From positions 1,302,001 through 1,366,000 of the forward strand of contig NZ_CP124616.1 of the NCBI RefSeq assembly GCF_029958925.1: a stretch of 64,000 bases of DNA, read 5' to 3'. Within the stretch, counting starts at the first letter, position 1, and every line of letters begins with the position of its first letter. The position numbers were made by a program, and so were the translations under genes. The notes beneath the pieces were generated by a model. It was given only the letters and a program-made list of their open reading frames with translations, was not told where the DNA came from and did not search any database. Source of the DNA: Tropicibacter oceani. Lineage in GTDB: Bacteria; Pseudomonadota; Alphaproteobacteria; Rhodobacterales; Rhodobacteraceae. This document shows positions 8,651-17,641 of this stretch, in pieces.

Positions 8651-9792
8651 GCAAAATAGCTGCGCAGGATGCGGGTGTAGATTGCCTTCAGCTGATGCAC
8701 CTGCGCGACCTCGACCCGTTCATCGACCGCGTGCATCCGCTTGCCCACAAGGCCGAATTCGACCACCGGGCAATGATCCTTGACAAAACGCGCGTCCGAT
8801 GTGCCGCCGGTGGTCGACAGTTCCGGCACCTGGTTGGTTTCCGCCTGCACCGCCGCGCCGACAAGATCGGACAGCGCGCCGGGCGGGGTGAGGAAACTTT
8901 CGCCGGAAATCTTGATCTTCAGGCTGGTCGTGGTGCCAAACGCCTTGTCGACCTTGGCGGCCTCGTCCCGCAGCCAGTCCGACAAGGTGGCGCCGGAATG
9001 GGCGTCGTTAAAGCGGATATTGACGCAGGCGCGGGTCTGCGCCGGGATCACGTTGGTCGCCGGGTTGCCGGTGTCGATGGTCACGATGGCCAGGGTCGAG
9101 GCGTCGAAATGCTCGGTTCCTTCATCGAGGGTATGGCTGGCAAGGCGATCCATCAGCCGCGCCATGGCGGGCAGGGGATTCAGCGCGCGGTGCGGATAGG
9201 CGGAATGGCCCTGCTGGCCCTGTACGGTGAACCAGGCGGACAGGGAACCGCGCCGCCCGATCTTCATCATCTGGCCCATGAAATCGGGGCTGGTGGGTTC
9301 GCCCACAAGGCAGACATCCATCTGTTCGCCCTGATCCTTCATCCAGTCCAGCAGCGCAACGGTGCCATCGGTGGCGTCGCCTTCTTCGTCGCCGGTGATG
9401 GTCAGGATGATCGACCCGTCGGGGGGCGTGCCCCGCACGAAATCCACGGCGGCGGCGGCAAAGGCGGCGACGCCGGATTTCATGTCGGTCGAGCCGCGCC
9501 CGTACAGGAACCCGCCGTCGATTTCCGCGCCGAAGGGGTCAAAGGTCCAATCCTCGGGGTTGCCGATCGGCACCACGTCGGTATGGCCGTTAAAGCCAAA
9601 GGTCTTGGCCGCGCCCTTGTCGCCCCAGCGCGCGAACAGGTTGCTGGTGCCGTTGCGATCAACCCGGGTGCAGGTGAACCCGGCGCCTTCCAGAAGGTCC
9701 TGCAACAGGACAAGCGCGCCACCCTCTTCGGGGGTCACCGAAGGGCAGCGGACAAGGCGGGCGGTCAGATCGACGGGGTCAATGGGCGTCAT
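8647..9792 (-). CDS. dapE: Succinyl-diaminopimelate desuccinylase
   Basis: 381-residue M20 zinc hydrolase that converts N-succinyl-LL-2,6-diaminopimelate to LL-diaminopimelate in lysine and peptidoglycan synthesis. Metal ligands are visible in NGHTDVVP (His), [10 protein letters not shown] (bridging Asp), TGDEEGDAT (catalytic Glu and Glu ligand), LVGEPTS and RMHAVDE near the C-terminus (His). Length is standard. dapD, two steps earlier in the pathway, lies 2 kb upstream on the same strand with three unrelated genes between. Confidence 0.96.
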   Translation of the reverse strand: MTPIDPVDLTARLVRCPSVTPEEGGALVLLQDLLEGAGFTCTRVDRNGTSNLFARWGDKGAAKTFGFNGHTDVVPIGNPEDWTFDPFGAEIDGGFLYGRGSTDMKSGVAAFAAAAVDFVRGTPPDGSIILTITGDEEGDATDGTVALLDWMKDQGEQMDVCLVGEPTSPDFMGQMMKIGRRGSLSAWFTVQGQQGHSAYPHRALNPLPAMARLMDRLASHTLDEGTEHFDASTLAIVTIDTGNPATNVIPAQTRACVNIRFNDAHSGATLSDWLRDEAAKVDKAFGTTTSLKIKISGESFLTPPGALSDLVGAAVQAETNQVPELSTTGGTSDARFVKDHCPVVEFGLVGKRMHAVDERVEVAQVHQLKAIYTRILRSYFA

Positions 9793-9978
9793 GGGCTTCT
9801 CCGGTTTGTTGCCTGATGGCTAGCGTGCCGGGGCGCGCTTGGCAAATGACAATGGCCTGGGGTTCTTTGGTCTCGCCTCAGAGGGCGCTGCGTGTTATCA
9901 CAGAGGACAACAAAAAACTTCCGGCAAGGCCCGGATACCGAGCGGTATGTTCATGGTTACAGTTGCAAAGGCCCCGGC

Positions 9979-11052
9979 ATGAGCTGGATCGCCACCTCGG
10001 GCGGGGGGCAGTCCTGGATTTGTCCCAAGGTCTTTGGCACGGCCTGCGCCCCGCGCGATGCGCTGATGGCGCGCGGCAGCATCGTGCTGGAAACGCGCCT
10101 GTCGCCCGAAGGGCGCCCCCAGACCCTGCTGCACTACGAACGCCGCCATCCCTGGAATGGCTCGATCTCGGTGCGGGCTGTGCCGGGGGGCAGCATTGCG
10201 CTGGTCCTGACCCAGAACAGCGAGGTGTTCCATACCGTCCTGCAACCGCCGCATGATGCCCGCACCGATGTTCTGCGCGTTACTTTCAGCTGGGACACCC
10301 GGCAGCGGTTTGGCCGGATCGCGGTCGAGCGCCCGGAAAGCGACCAGGTGATCGAACAGTCGACCCCGCCGCCGCCGCCGCTGTTGATCGAGGACATCCA
10401 TACCATCGCCCGCCGCCCGCAATTGCGCCAGATGGACGAAGACGTGGTGTTCTTTGCGGTTTCGACCGATATCGAACCGATCGGCCCGATGCCGACGCTG
10501 ACCGGGCAGGTGCAGGTTCTGACGCCGACGGGCTATCGCGCTGTGGGGCAATTGCAATGCGGCGATACCATCAAGACGCGCGAGCATGGCGTGGTGCCGG
10601 TGCTTCACCGGGTATCGCGTCTTGTCCCGGCGCTGGGGGCCTTTCGCCCGATCCGTCTGCGCGCGCCCTATTTCGGATTGCACCGCGATCTGATCGTCTC
10701 GCCGCAACAGCGCCTGGTGATCGGCGGGTCCGACGTGGAATACCTGTTTGGCCGCGAGGCGGTGCTGATCCCGGCGCAAAGCCTGGTGAACGGCTTTGCC
10801 GCGGTGCACGAGGATGGCCATCGGTTCGTTCGCTACCACCAACTGTTGTTGCCGCGTCACGAACCCATCATCGCCGCCGAGGCGGACTTGGAAAGCCTGT
10901 ATATCGGGCGTCTGCGCCGCGACCGAGACAGGGTTGCCAGCAGTCTTCTGGCCGATTGCCCAAGCGGTTTGTTGCCCGAACATGCCCGCGCCGGGTTGAA
11001 GGTGCTGGGCAGTTTCGAGGCGATCACGCTGGCCGAAGCGCGCGCCGCCTGA
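9979..11052 (+). CDS. Hint-domain protein with degenerate active site
   Basis: 357 residues from the ATG at 9979. The N-terminal half (about 1-160) is unlike anything I recognise. The C-terminal half is a Hint (hedgehog/intein) domain of the kind common in Rhodobacteraceae: VLTPTGYRAVGQLQCGDTIK, RPIRLRAPYFGLHRDLIVSPQQR and LFGREAVLIPAQ match the usual order of blocks. The Cys/Ser nucleophile expected at the first block is absent and the usual SPxHR His is Gln (SPQQR), so self-cleavage is unlikely. It lies alone on the + strand between dapE and small minus-strand genes. Confidence 0.75.
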   Translation: MSWIATSGGGQSWICPKVFGTACAPRDALMARGSIVLETRLSPEGRPQTLLHYERRHPWNGSISVRAVPGGSIALVLTQNSEVFHTVLQPPHDARTDVLRVTFSWDTRQRFGRIAVERPESDQVIEQSTPPPPPLLIEDIHTIARRPQLRQMDEDVVFFAVSTDIEPIGPMPTLTGQVQVLTPTGYRAVGQLQCGDTIKTREHGVVPVLHRVSRLVPALGAFRPIRLRAPYFGLHRDLIVSPQQRLVIGGSDVEYLFGREAVLIPAQSLVNGFAAVHEDGHRFVRYHQLLLPRHEPIIAAEADLESLYIGRLRRDRDRVASSLLADCPSGLLPEHARAGLKVLGSFEAITLAEARAA

Positions 11053-11054
11053 TC

Positions 11055-11300
11055 CTAGCGCCGCAGTTGACGGGCGGTCCAGATCAGGGCGCTGGCGCCC
11101 AATGCGCCCACCAACAGTTGCGGCAACCATGCGCGTTCGGCATAGATGCCTGCCCGTTGCAGGATGAAATTCATCACCATGGCCCCGACGATCCCCAACA
11201 CGATATTCAGGATCAGACCGGTGTCGGCCTTCATGACCCTGCTGGCAATCCAGCCCGCAAGCCCTCCGATTATGATCGAAACGAAAAACCCAAGTCCCAT
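11055..11300 (-). CDS. GlsB/YeaQ/YmgE family small membrane protein
   Basis: 81 residues from the ATG at 11300, which has a GGAGG ribosome-binding site 6 bp upstream. Three hydrophobic helices with GxxxG-rich spacing (GGLAGWIAS; LNIVLGIVGAMVMNFI) match the transglycosylase-associated/GlsB family, a small stress-related inner-membrane protein group whose function is poorly known. Ends 2 bp from the convergent Hint gene. Confidence 0.85.
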   Translation of the reverse strand: MGLGFFVSIIIGGLAGWIASRVMKADTGLILNIVLGIVGAMVMNFILQRAGIYAERAWLPQLLVGALGASALIWTARQLRR

Positions 11301-11358
11301 GATGCCCTCCTGATCCACTTCAAGAATATAGGGGCAGGGGCGGGCGCTGCAAATCCGG

Positions 11359-11697
11359 TCAGTCGAAAAATGGATTGACCTGCGCCACGATGACCGAGTT
11401 TTCCGACAGCGCGCGGGCCATCAACTCCAACTCGTCCTCGCCGATCTCGTGGCCTTGTTCGCGGCGCTCATCAGCGGTGCCATAGCCCGTCACGTCCAGC
11501 GGCGCCATGTCCGCCTGTTTCAGGATCGCCACGGTTTCGCGCACGGCCTCAGCCTCGTCCACGCCCGAGGCGTAGCACATCAGCGCGGCGCCGGTGCATT
11601 TGTCGGGCAACCCGTCACCCTTGCTGCGGCCGACCTCGACCAACAGGGTAAAGACCTGCTGGCGGCTGGGTTTCTTGGGCTTCTTTTCGGTGGTCAT
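11359..11697 (-). CDS. Small acidic protein of unknown function
   Basis: 112 residues, Lys-rich start (TTEKKPKKPSRQQ) followed by a helical acidic body with two cysteines (DKCTGAALMCYASG) and no signal or membrane segment. I recognise no domain. It lies immediately downstream of dapD behind a strong hairpin (11713-11734), so it is either transcribed by read-through or from its own promoter overlapping that hairpin. Confidence 0.7.
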   Translation of the reverse strand: MTTEKKPKKPSRQQVFTLLVEVGRSKGDGLPDKCTGAALMCYASGVDEAEAVRETVAILKQADMAPLDVTGYGTADERREQGHEIGEDELELMARALSENSVIVAQVNPFFD

Positions 11698-11712
11698 GGC
11701 GGGCCTTTCCGC

Positions 11713-11734
11713 AAAAGGCGGGGTCGCCCCCGCC
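11713..11734 (-). terminator. Rho-independent terminator after dapD
   Basis: On the minus strand a perfect 7-bp stem GGCGGGG/CCCCGCC with a GCGA tetraloop is followed directly by TTTT. It sits 27 bp after the dapD stop and only 15 bp before the start of the next minus-strand gene, so it may attenuate that gene. Confidence 0.75.
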
Positions 11735-11760
11735 CTGCGTTGGTATCGTTTGTCTGCGGA

Positions 11761-12588
11761 TCAGTCGCGCAGCAGTTCGTTGATGCCGGTCTTGGAGCGG
11801 GTGCGTTCGTCGACCCGCTTGACGATCACGGCGCAGTACAGGTTGATGCCGTTCTTGGATGGCATGGAGCCTGCGACGACCACCGAATAGGGCGGCACTT
11901 CGCCGTACATGACTTCGCCGGTTTCACGGTCGACGATCTTGGTCGACTGGCCGATGAAAACACCCATGCCCAGGACCGACCCTTCGCGCACGATGCAGCC
12001 TTCGACCACTTCGGATCGCGCGCCGATAAAGCAGTTGTCCTCGATGATGGTCGGACCGGCCTGCATCGGTTCCAGCACGCCGCCGATGCCGACGCCGCCG
12101 GACAGGTGCACGTTCTTGCCGATCTGCGCGCAGGACCCGACGGTCGCCCAGGTGTCGACCATGGTGCCCGTGTCGACATAGGCGCCAAGGTTCACAAAGG
12201 ACGGCATCAGCACCACGCCCGGCGCGATATAGGCGGATTTGCGAACAACGCAGTTGGGCACGGCGCGGAAACCGGCGGCCTTCCACTGGTCATCGCCCCA
12301 GCCCTTGAACTTGCTGTCGACCTTGTCCCACCAGCCGCTGCCCTGCGGGCCGTTGTCGTGGATTTCCATGTCCTTGATGCGAAAGCCCAGCAGCACGGCC
12401 TTTTTGGCCCACTGGTTCACGTGCCACGTGCCATCGTCCTGACGTTCGGCGACGCGCAGCGCACCGCTGTCGAGGGCGTTCAGAGTGTCCTGAATGGCTT
12501 CGCGGGTTTCACCGCCGGTGGACGGGGTGATGGTATCGCGGGCCTCCCAGGCGGCTTCGATGGCGGCTTCGAGCTGTGCGTTGGACAT
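11761..12588 (-). CDS. dapD: 2,3,4,5-tetrahydropyridine-2,6-dicarboxylate N-succinyltransferase
   Basis: 275 residues. Transfers succinyl from succinyl-CoA to tetrahydrodipicolinate in the succinylase branch of lysine/diaminopimelate synthesis. The C-terminal two thirds is a left-handed beta-helix built of hexapeptide repeats ([39 protein letters not shown] in sequence), preceded by the helical N-domain. The start at 12588 has GGGAG upstream and matches the normal length; a longer frame to 12660 is not needed. Confidence 0.96.
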   Translation of the reverse strand: MSNAQLEAAIEAAWEARDTITPSTGGETREAIQDTLNALDSGALRVAERQDDGTWHVNQWAKKAVLLGFRIKDMEIHDNGPQGSGWWDKVDSKFKGWGDDQWKAAGFRAVPNCVVRKSAYIAPGVVLMPSFVNLGAYVDTGTMVDTWATVGSCAQIGKNVHLSGGVGIGGVLEPMQAGPTIIEDNCFIGARSEVVEGCIVREGSVLGMGVFIGQSTKIVDRETGEVMYGEVPPYSVVVAGSMPSKNGINLYCAVIVKRVDERTRSKTGINELLRD

Positions 12589-13052
12589 GTGAGTCTCCCA
12601 AGGAATGTCGTTTGCAGCCCTATACAGCGCGAAGGCTTTCAAAGGAAAGCCGTTCTGCAAGGATCACACGCCATGGTTGCCGCAGGATCGGGCAAAACAC
12701 GGGATTCTCTCCCCGGTTTCGCCGGGAAATTGCGCAAATCCGGGTGGCCGAAGGGGCAAGTGACCCTCGGTAAGCGCCCTTGGATTGTGCAGATGCGGAA
12801 ATTTTCGCTCAATTTTTCGGCAAATCCACTGGAATGCTGCACGCGCGAACAAGAATCCCGAGAGTCCCGCTCATGTTCGCGCCCTTAATGCCCCTGCAGC
12901 GCCCGGAACCGTTCCGGAGCTGCACCCCGAGGGGGGCACGCGCCTTTCTCAGACCTATTCACTGAACGCGGCAGCGTTCGCGGGACTGGCGGGTTTCCTT
13001 CCGCCCTTGGCCATCCCGCCGCTGCCGCCCGAAAAACTGGGGCATTTGCCAA
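12589..13052. other. 464-bp divergent intergenic region between dapD and urtA
   Basis: No convincing coding sequence on either strand. The dapD side has a hairpin (GGCTTTC/GAAAGCC, 12634-12651). The urtA side holds a perfect 15-bp palindrome and an adjacent NtrC-like dyad (see separate entry). The middle (about 12800-12840) is relatively AT-rich. I do not see a clear sigma-54 -24/-12 pair, so the urt promoter type is undecided. Confidence 0.5.
12903..12938. promoter_or_regulatory. Candidate operator cluster upstream of urtA
   Basis: CCGGAAC-C-GTTCCGG (12903-12917) is a perfect 7+1+7 palindrome. Three bases further on, TGCACCCCGAGGGGGGCA (12921-12938) is an imperfect dyad whose TGCAC arm resembles NtrC half-sites. 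They lie 115-150 bp upstream of urtA, a distance typical of activator sites, and urea uptake is commonly nitrogen-regulated. Function is inference. Confidence 0.4.
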
Positions 13053-14333
13053 ATGAAAACTTCTGTTCTTGCTGCTCTTCCCACGGCTGCCTTGCTGCTG
13101 ACCGGCACCTCGGCGCTGGCCGCCGATTGCCCGATCAAGGTCGGCGTGCTGCATTCGCTGTCCGGCACCATGGCGATTTCCGAAACCACGCTGAAAGACA
13201 CCGTGGAAATGCTGGTCGAAGACCAGAACGCCAAGGGCGGCCTGCTGGGCTGCGAACTTGAGGCGGTGGTTGTCGACCCGGCGTCTGACTGGCCGCTGTT
13301 CGCCGAAAAGGCGCGCGAATTGCTGACCGTACACAATGTCGACGTGATCTTTGGCAACTGGACCAGCGTGTCGCGCAAATCCGTGCTGCCCGTCATCGAG
13401 GAACTGAACGGCCTGCTGTTCTACCCGGTGCAGTACGAAGGCGAAGAATCGTCCAAGAACGTGTTCTACACCGGCGCCGCGCCGAACCAGCAGGCGATCC
13501 CGGCTGTGGACTATTTCCTCGAAGAACTGGGCGTCGAGAAATTCGCGCTGCTGGGCACCGACTATGTCTATCCGCGCACCACGAACAACATCCTTGAAAG
13601 CTATCTGAAGTCCAAGGGCATCGCCGCCGAAGACATCTTTGTGAACTATACGCCCTTTGGCCATTCCGACTGGGCGACCATCGTGTCGGACGTCGTGGCG
13701 CTGGGCGCGGATGGCAAGCAGGTCGGCGTGATCAGCACCATCAACGGCGATGCCAACATCGGTTTCTACAAGGAACTGGCCGCCGCTGACGTCTCTGCCG
13801 ACGACATTCCCGTCGTGGCCTTCTCGGTCGGCGAAGAGGAACTGTCGGGTCTGGATACCAGCAACCTTGTCGGTCACCTGGCCGCCTGGAACTATTTCCA
13901 GTCTGCCGACACCCCGGCCAACACCGAATGGGTCGCCAAGTGGAAGGCCCGCATGGGCGAAGATCGCGTGACCAACGACCCGATGGAGGCACACTACATC
14001 GGCTTCAACATGTGGGTGAACGCCGTGACCGATGCCGGAACCACCGATGTCGATGCCGTGCGCACCGCCATGTACGGCCAGGAATTTCCGAACCTGACCG
14101 GCGGCACCGCCGTGATGCTGCCGAACCATCACCTGTCCAAGCCGGTGCTGATCGGTGAAATCCAGGCCGATGGTCAGTTCGACATCATCAGCCAGACCGA
14201 GCCGGTCCCCGGCGACGCCTGGACCGACTTCCTGCCGGAATCGGCGGTCCTGACCTCGGATTGGAAAGACCTCGGCTGCGGCATGTACAACACCCAGACC
14301 GAAACCTGCGTTCAGATCAAATCCAATTACTGA
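13053..14333 (+). CDS. urtA: Urea ABC transporter substrate-binding protein
   Basis: 426 residues with a signal peptide cleaved near SALAAD. The mature protein is a periplasmic type I binding protein of the UrtA/FmdD group: IKVGVLHSLSGTMAISE, the NWTSVSRKSVLPVIEE stretch and LLFYPVQYEGEE are characteristic and separate it from branched-chain amino-acid binders. It binds urea (or a short amide) and delivers it to UrtBC. First gene of urtABCDE; a hairpin after it probably keeps its level above that of the membrane components. Confidence 0.95.
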   Translation: MKTSVLAALPTAALLLTGTSALAADCPIKVGVLHSLSGTMAISETTLKDTVEMLVEDQNAKGGLLGCELEAVVVDPASDWPLFAEKARELLTVHNVDVIFGNWTSVSRKSVLPVIEELNGLLFYPVQYEGEESSKNVFYTGAAPNQQAIPAVDYFLEELGVEKFALLGTDYVYPRTTNNILESYLKSKGIAAEDIFVNYTPFGHSDWATIVSDVVALGADGKQVGVISTINGDANIGFYKELAAADVSADDIPVVAFSVGEEELSGLDTSNLVGHLAAWNYFQSADTPANTEWVAKWKARMGEDRVTNDPMEAHYIGFNMWVNAVTDAGTTDVDAVRTAMYGQEFPNLTGGTAVMLPNHHLSKPVLIGEIQADGQFDIISQTEPVPGDAWTDFLPESAVLTSDWKDLGCGMYNTQTETCVQIKSNY

Positions 14334-14345
14334 TCTGAACAGACC

Positions 14346-14379
14346 GGGGCGCGCGTCTCCCTCGTGCGCCCCGCCTTTT
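14346..14379 (+). terminator. Attenuating hairpin between urtA and urtB
   Basis: Stem GGGGCGC/GCGCCCC with a 13-nt loop, followed by GCC and TTTT, 12 bp after the urtA stop. It has the form of a weak rho-independent terminator, as expected where a binding-protein gene is expressed above its permease genes. Confidence 0.6.
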
Positions 14380-14392
14380 ACGGAAAGCCCCC

Positions 14393-16318
14393 ATGTTACG
14401 CGCGCTTATCGCCTTTTGCCTGCTGGTCCTGACGGGCCTGTCCAGCCCTGCCGCGGCGCAGGATCTTCAGACCCTTCTGCAAACCCATGCGGACGAAGTG
14501 GCCAAGCCCGGCCGCCAAAGCGTGGACGTCGTGATCGACGATCTCATGGCTTCGGGGTTGCCGCAGGTGCAGGAGTTCCTTGAACGCTGGCAGGCGCGCG
14601 AGGTGGTGCAGGACGAGGCGACAGGCCTGTTCTACTATGCCGACCCCCTGACCGATATCGACAGCGGCCAGCCCGTCACCCTGACGGATGCCAGCCTGAG
14701 CGCGATCAAACCGAATGGCGGCGTTCGCAAGGTGATCGGCGGCGCGCTGGTGCAGTTCCAGCTGTCCGACCCCGATATCGCCAAACGCACCGAGGCGCTG
14801 AACGCCATCGCCCGCGCGCCTTCGGGCGACCAGATCGAACCGCTCGAGGCGTCATTGCAGGGCGAAACGGACGCGGCGCTGCTGGCCCGTAAACAGGGCG
14901 TCGTCGACATGCTCAAGGCGCGCTATGGCGAGACGACCGAAGTTCGCGTCGCGGCCATCGAAAACCTTGCCGGCGGCGTCAGCGTCGAGGCCCGCGCCAC
15001 CCTGAACCAGATCCTGGCCACCACGGCCGGGGTCGCCAGGGACCTGCCGCAAGGCGTCAATATCGCCCGCGTCCTGACCCTGGGCAAAGACCTGACCGAG
15101 GCCGAAGCCTTTGGCCGCCTGGTCGATGCCGGTCTGACCCCCGCCCGCATTTCCAACGCCGCCATCAAGGAGGCGCTGGCTGCCCATATCGACGGCGGTG
15201 CGGTCGCGGGCATCCCGGTGCACGATTTGGGCACGCTCGATCGCCGGTTCGAGGCCTATGCAAGGCTTGCCGATCAGGGGCTTGTCCCGCCGACCGTCAC
15301 CGACGATCAGGCCGCCGCAACCATGGCCCAGTACCAATTCTACGAAACCTATGCCGAGCCGGACGCCGAGGTGACCGCCGCCGCCCTGCGCGTTCTGGAC
15401 AGCATCGAACGCAGTGTCGCGATCAACCAGACGGCTGACCTGGCGCTGGACGCGATCAGCCTTGCCTCGATCTATTTCCTCGCGGCCATCGGGCTTGCCA
15501 TCATCTTTGGCGTGATGGGCGTGATCAACATGGCGCATGGCGAATTCATCATGATGGGCGCCTACACCGGCTATGTCATGCAGCAGATCATCCCCGACTA
15601 TACCCTGTCGCTGGTGGTCGCACTGCCGGTCGCCTTTGCCGTGACCTTTGGCGCGGGCGTCGCGATGGAACGGCTGGTGATCCGCCACCTCTATCACCGT
15701 CCGCTGGAAACATTGCTGGCCACCTTCGGCATTTCCATCGCGCTGCAACAATTGGCCAAGAACATCTTTGGCACCCAGGCCCGTCCGCTGACCTCGCCGG
15801 GCTGGCTGGACGGCGCGCTGGTTTTCAACGAAGTCGTGCAGATCAGCTATATCCGCATCGCGATCTTTGTCCTTGCCCTGATCTTCCTTGGCCTGATCCT
15901 GTTCATCCTGAACAAGACGCGGTTGGGGCTCGAAGTGCGCGCCGTCACGCAAAACCCCGGCATGGCCGCCTCGATGGGCATCAACCCCGACCGCATCAAC
16001 ATGCTGACCTTCGGCCTTGGCTCCGGCATCGCCGGGATCGCCGGCGTCGCCATTGGCCTCTATGCCAAGGTGACCTCGGAAATGGGCGCCGATTACATCG
16101 TGCAAAGCTTCATGACCGTGGTGGTTGGCGGCGTTGGCAACGTCTGGGGCACGCTTGCGGGCGCCTCCATGATCGGCAGCCTGCAAAAGGGGATCGAGTT
16201 CCTCAACCCCTCGAACACCCTGGCCGCGCAAACCTACATGATCCTCTTCATCATCCTGTTCATCCAGTTCCGACCCAAGGGCATCGTCGCCCTCAAGGGC
16301 CGCGCGGCGGAGGCATAA
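14393..16318 (+). CDS. urtB: Urea ABC transporter permease UrtB, long form
   Basis: 641 residues. After a signal peptide (1-22, ending SPAAAQ) comes a soluble, helical, repeat-like region of about 330 residues containing LNAIARAPSGDQ and ATLNQILATTAG, then a LivH-type permease domain of about 290 residues with some eight membrane helices (from ADLALDAISLASIYFLAAIG onward; INMAHGEFIMMGAY and VGGVGNVWGTLAG are family motifs). Many UrtB proteins are just over 300 to about 540 residues, so this is a long-form UrtB with a periplasmic N-terminal domain. The stop abuts the urtC ATG. Confidence 0.93.
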   Translation: MLRALIAFCLLVLTGLSSPAAAQDLQTLLQTHADEVAKPGRQSVDVVIDDLMASGLPQVQEFLERWQAREVVQDEATGLFYYADPLTDIDSGQPVTLTDASLSAIKPNGGVRKVIGGALVQFQLSDPDIAKRTEALNAIARAPSGDQIEPLEASLQGETDAALLARKQGVVDMLKARYGETTEVRVAAIENLAGGVSVEARATLNQILATTAGVARDLPQGVNIARVLTLGKDLTEAEAFGRLVDAGLTPARISNAAIKEALAAHIDGGAVAGIPVHDLGTLDRRFEAYARLADQGLVPPTVTDDQAAATMAQYQFYETYAEPDAEVTAAALRVLDSIERSVAINQTADLALDAISLASIYFLAAIGLAIIFGVMGVINMAHGEFIMMGAYTGYVMQQIIPDYTLSLVVALPVAFAVTFGAGVAMERLVIRHLYHRPLETLLATFGISIALQQLAKNIFGTQARPLTSPGWLDGALVFNEVVQISYIRIAIFVLALIFLGLILFILNKTRLGLEVRAVTQNPGMAASMGINPDRINMLTFGLGSGIAGIAGVAIGLYAKVTSEMGADYIVQSFMTVVVGGVGNVWGTLAGASMIGSLQKGIEFLNPSNTLAAQTYMILFIILFIQFRPKGIVALKGRAAEA

Positions 16319-17641
16319 ATGACCGACATCCCTGCTTCCATTGGCTCCAAATATCCTGGGGGTCCGGGGGCAAAGCCCCCGGCCGGTCGCGGCGCCGCGT
16401 GCCGCGAAACCCCGCGCACAACCTTCATCGCGCAGAACCCGTCGGTTCTGTGGTTCCTGCTGGCGCTGGCGCTGTTCACCCTGGGCGTCACCGTCCTGTC
16501 CGAGGCAACCGGCGCGGCGATCCTATCCACCTCTTTCGTCAAGACCCTGGGCAAGACGCTGTGCCTGTGCCTTGTCGCCATCGCCATGGATGTGGTCTGG
16601 GGCTACTGCGGTATCCTGTCGCTTGGCCACATGGCGTTCTTCGGCATCGGCGGCTATGCCATCGGCCAATGGCTGATGTACGCCCGGACCGAACTCATCG
16701 TCACCAAAAGCCTGTCCGCCGCTGCCATCCCCCCGACAGAGCAAGAGGTGGTCGACGCCATCGGCACGCAGATCTTTGGCGTTGTCGGCAGTTCCGAATT
16801 CCCGACGATCTGGGCCTTTTCCGACAGCCTGTTCCTGCAGCTGCTGATGGTCATCGCGGTCCCGGGCCTGCTGGCGCTGGTCTTTGGCTGGCTGGCCTTC
16901 CGCAGCCGCGTCACCGGCGTCTACCTGTCCATCCTGACCCAGGCGATGACGCTGGCCCTGTCGCTCTACCTGTTCCAGAACGACAGCGGGTTGCGCGGCA
17001 ACAACGGGCTTTCGGGCCTGCAAAACATCCCCGGCTTTGAACAGACCTCGCAGGCGACGCTGTCGATCGCCTTCTTCTGGGCCTCGGCGCTGGCGCTGGG
17101 GCTTGGCTATGTACTCTTCGCCTGGATCACCACGGGCAAGATGGGATCGGTCGTTCGCGGCATCCGCGATGACGAGGCGCGCGTGCGCTTCCTTGGCTAC
17201 CACGTCGAAAGCTACAAACTGTTCGTTTTCACTGTCACCGCCATCGTCGCGGGCATCGCCGGCGCGCTGTATTATCCGCAGGCGGGCATCATCAACCCGG
17301 CGGAAATCGCGCCCATCGCCTCGATCTACCTTGCGGTCTGGGTCGCCATCGGCGGGCGCGGGCGGCTCTATGGCGCGGTGATTGGCGCGGCCTTTGTATC
17401 CTTGCTGTCCAGCTGGTTCACCGGCGGCGGCGCGCCCGACATCAACCTTGGGTTCTACACCATCAACTGGACCGACTGGTGGCTGGTGCTGCTGGGGCTC
17501 AGCTTTGTCGCCGTCACGCTGTTCGCGCCCAAGGGCATTGGCGGGCTGTTCGATCTGATCATGTTGCGCAAGACGCCCGACAGGCAGGGCGATTATGGCC
17601 CGGACAAGGGCGCCAAACGCGCCGAGGAGGGCTCGGAATGA
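16319..17641 (+). CDS. urtC: Urea ABC transporter permease UrtC
   Basis: 440-residue LivM-type permease. Hydrophobic helices start at about residue 40 (NPSVLWFLLALALF); the family motif WGYCGILSLGHMAFFGIGGYA and the late GRGRLYGAVIGAA region are clear. The first about 30 residues (including YPGGPGAKPPAGRGAA) are not UrtC-like; they are the translation of a copy of the dispersed hairpin repeat seen elsewhere between genes. Start directly after the urtB stop; end overlaps urtD (ATGA). If translation begins further in, the repeat would instead be a leader; the alternative has no obvious ATG before the first helix. Confidence 0.93.
   Translation: MTDIPASIGSKYPGGPGAKPPAGRGAACRETPRTTFIAQNPSVLWFLLALALFTLGVTVLSEATGAAILSTSFVKTLGKTLCLCLVAIAMDVVWGYCGILSLGHMAFFGIGGYAIGQWLMYARTELIVTKSLSAAAIPPTEQEVVDAIGTQIFGVVGSSEFPTIWAFSDSLFLQLLMVIAVPGLLALVFGWLAFRSRVTGVYLSILTQAMTLALSLYLFQNDSGLRGNNGLSGLQNIPGFEQTSQATLSIAFFWASALALGLGYVLFAWITTGKMGSVVRGIRDDEARVRFLGYHVESYKLFVFTVTAIVAGIAGALYYPQAGIINPAEIAPIASIYLAVWVAIGGRGRLYGAVIGAAFVSLLSSWFTGGGAPDINLGFYTINWTDWWLVLLGLSFVAVTLFAPKGIGGLFDLIMLRKTPDRQGDYGPDKGAKRAEEGSE
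16346..16384 (+). repeat. Dispersed hairpin repeat, copy inside urtC
   Basis: AATATCCTGGGGG followed by an 8-bp stem CCGGGGGC/GCCCCCGG with an AAA loop (16364-16382). It shares the AATA-YYC-GGGG and GGGGCARAGCCCC blocks with copies at about 19075 and 32968, but sits in the 5' coding part of urtC and is read in frame. Confidence 0.75.

Noticed and set aside
12980-13052. Sigma-54 promoter for urtA
   Set aside because: Looked for TGGCAC-N5-TTGC-type spacing; the nearest GG/GC pairs have the wrong distance.
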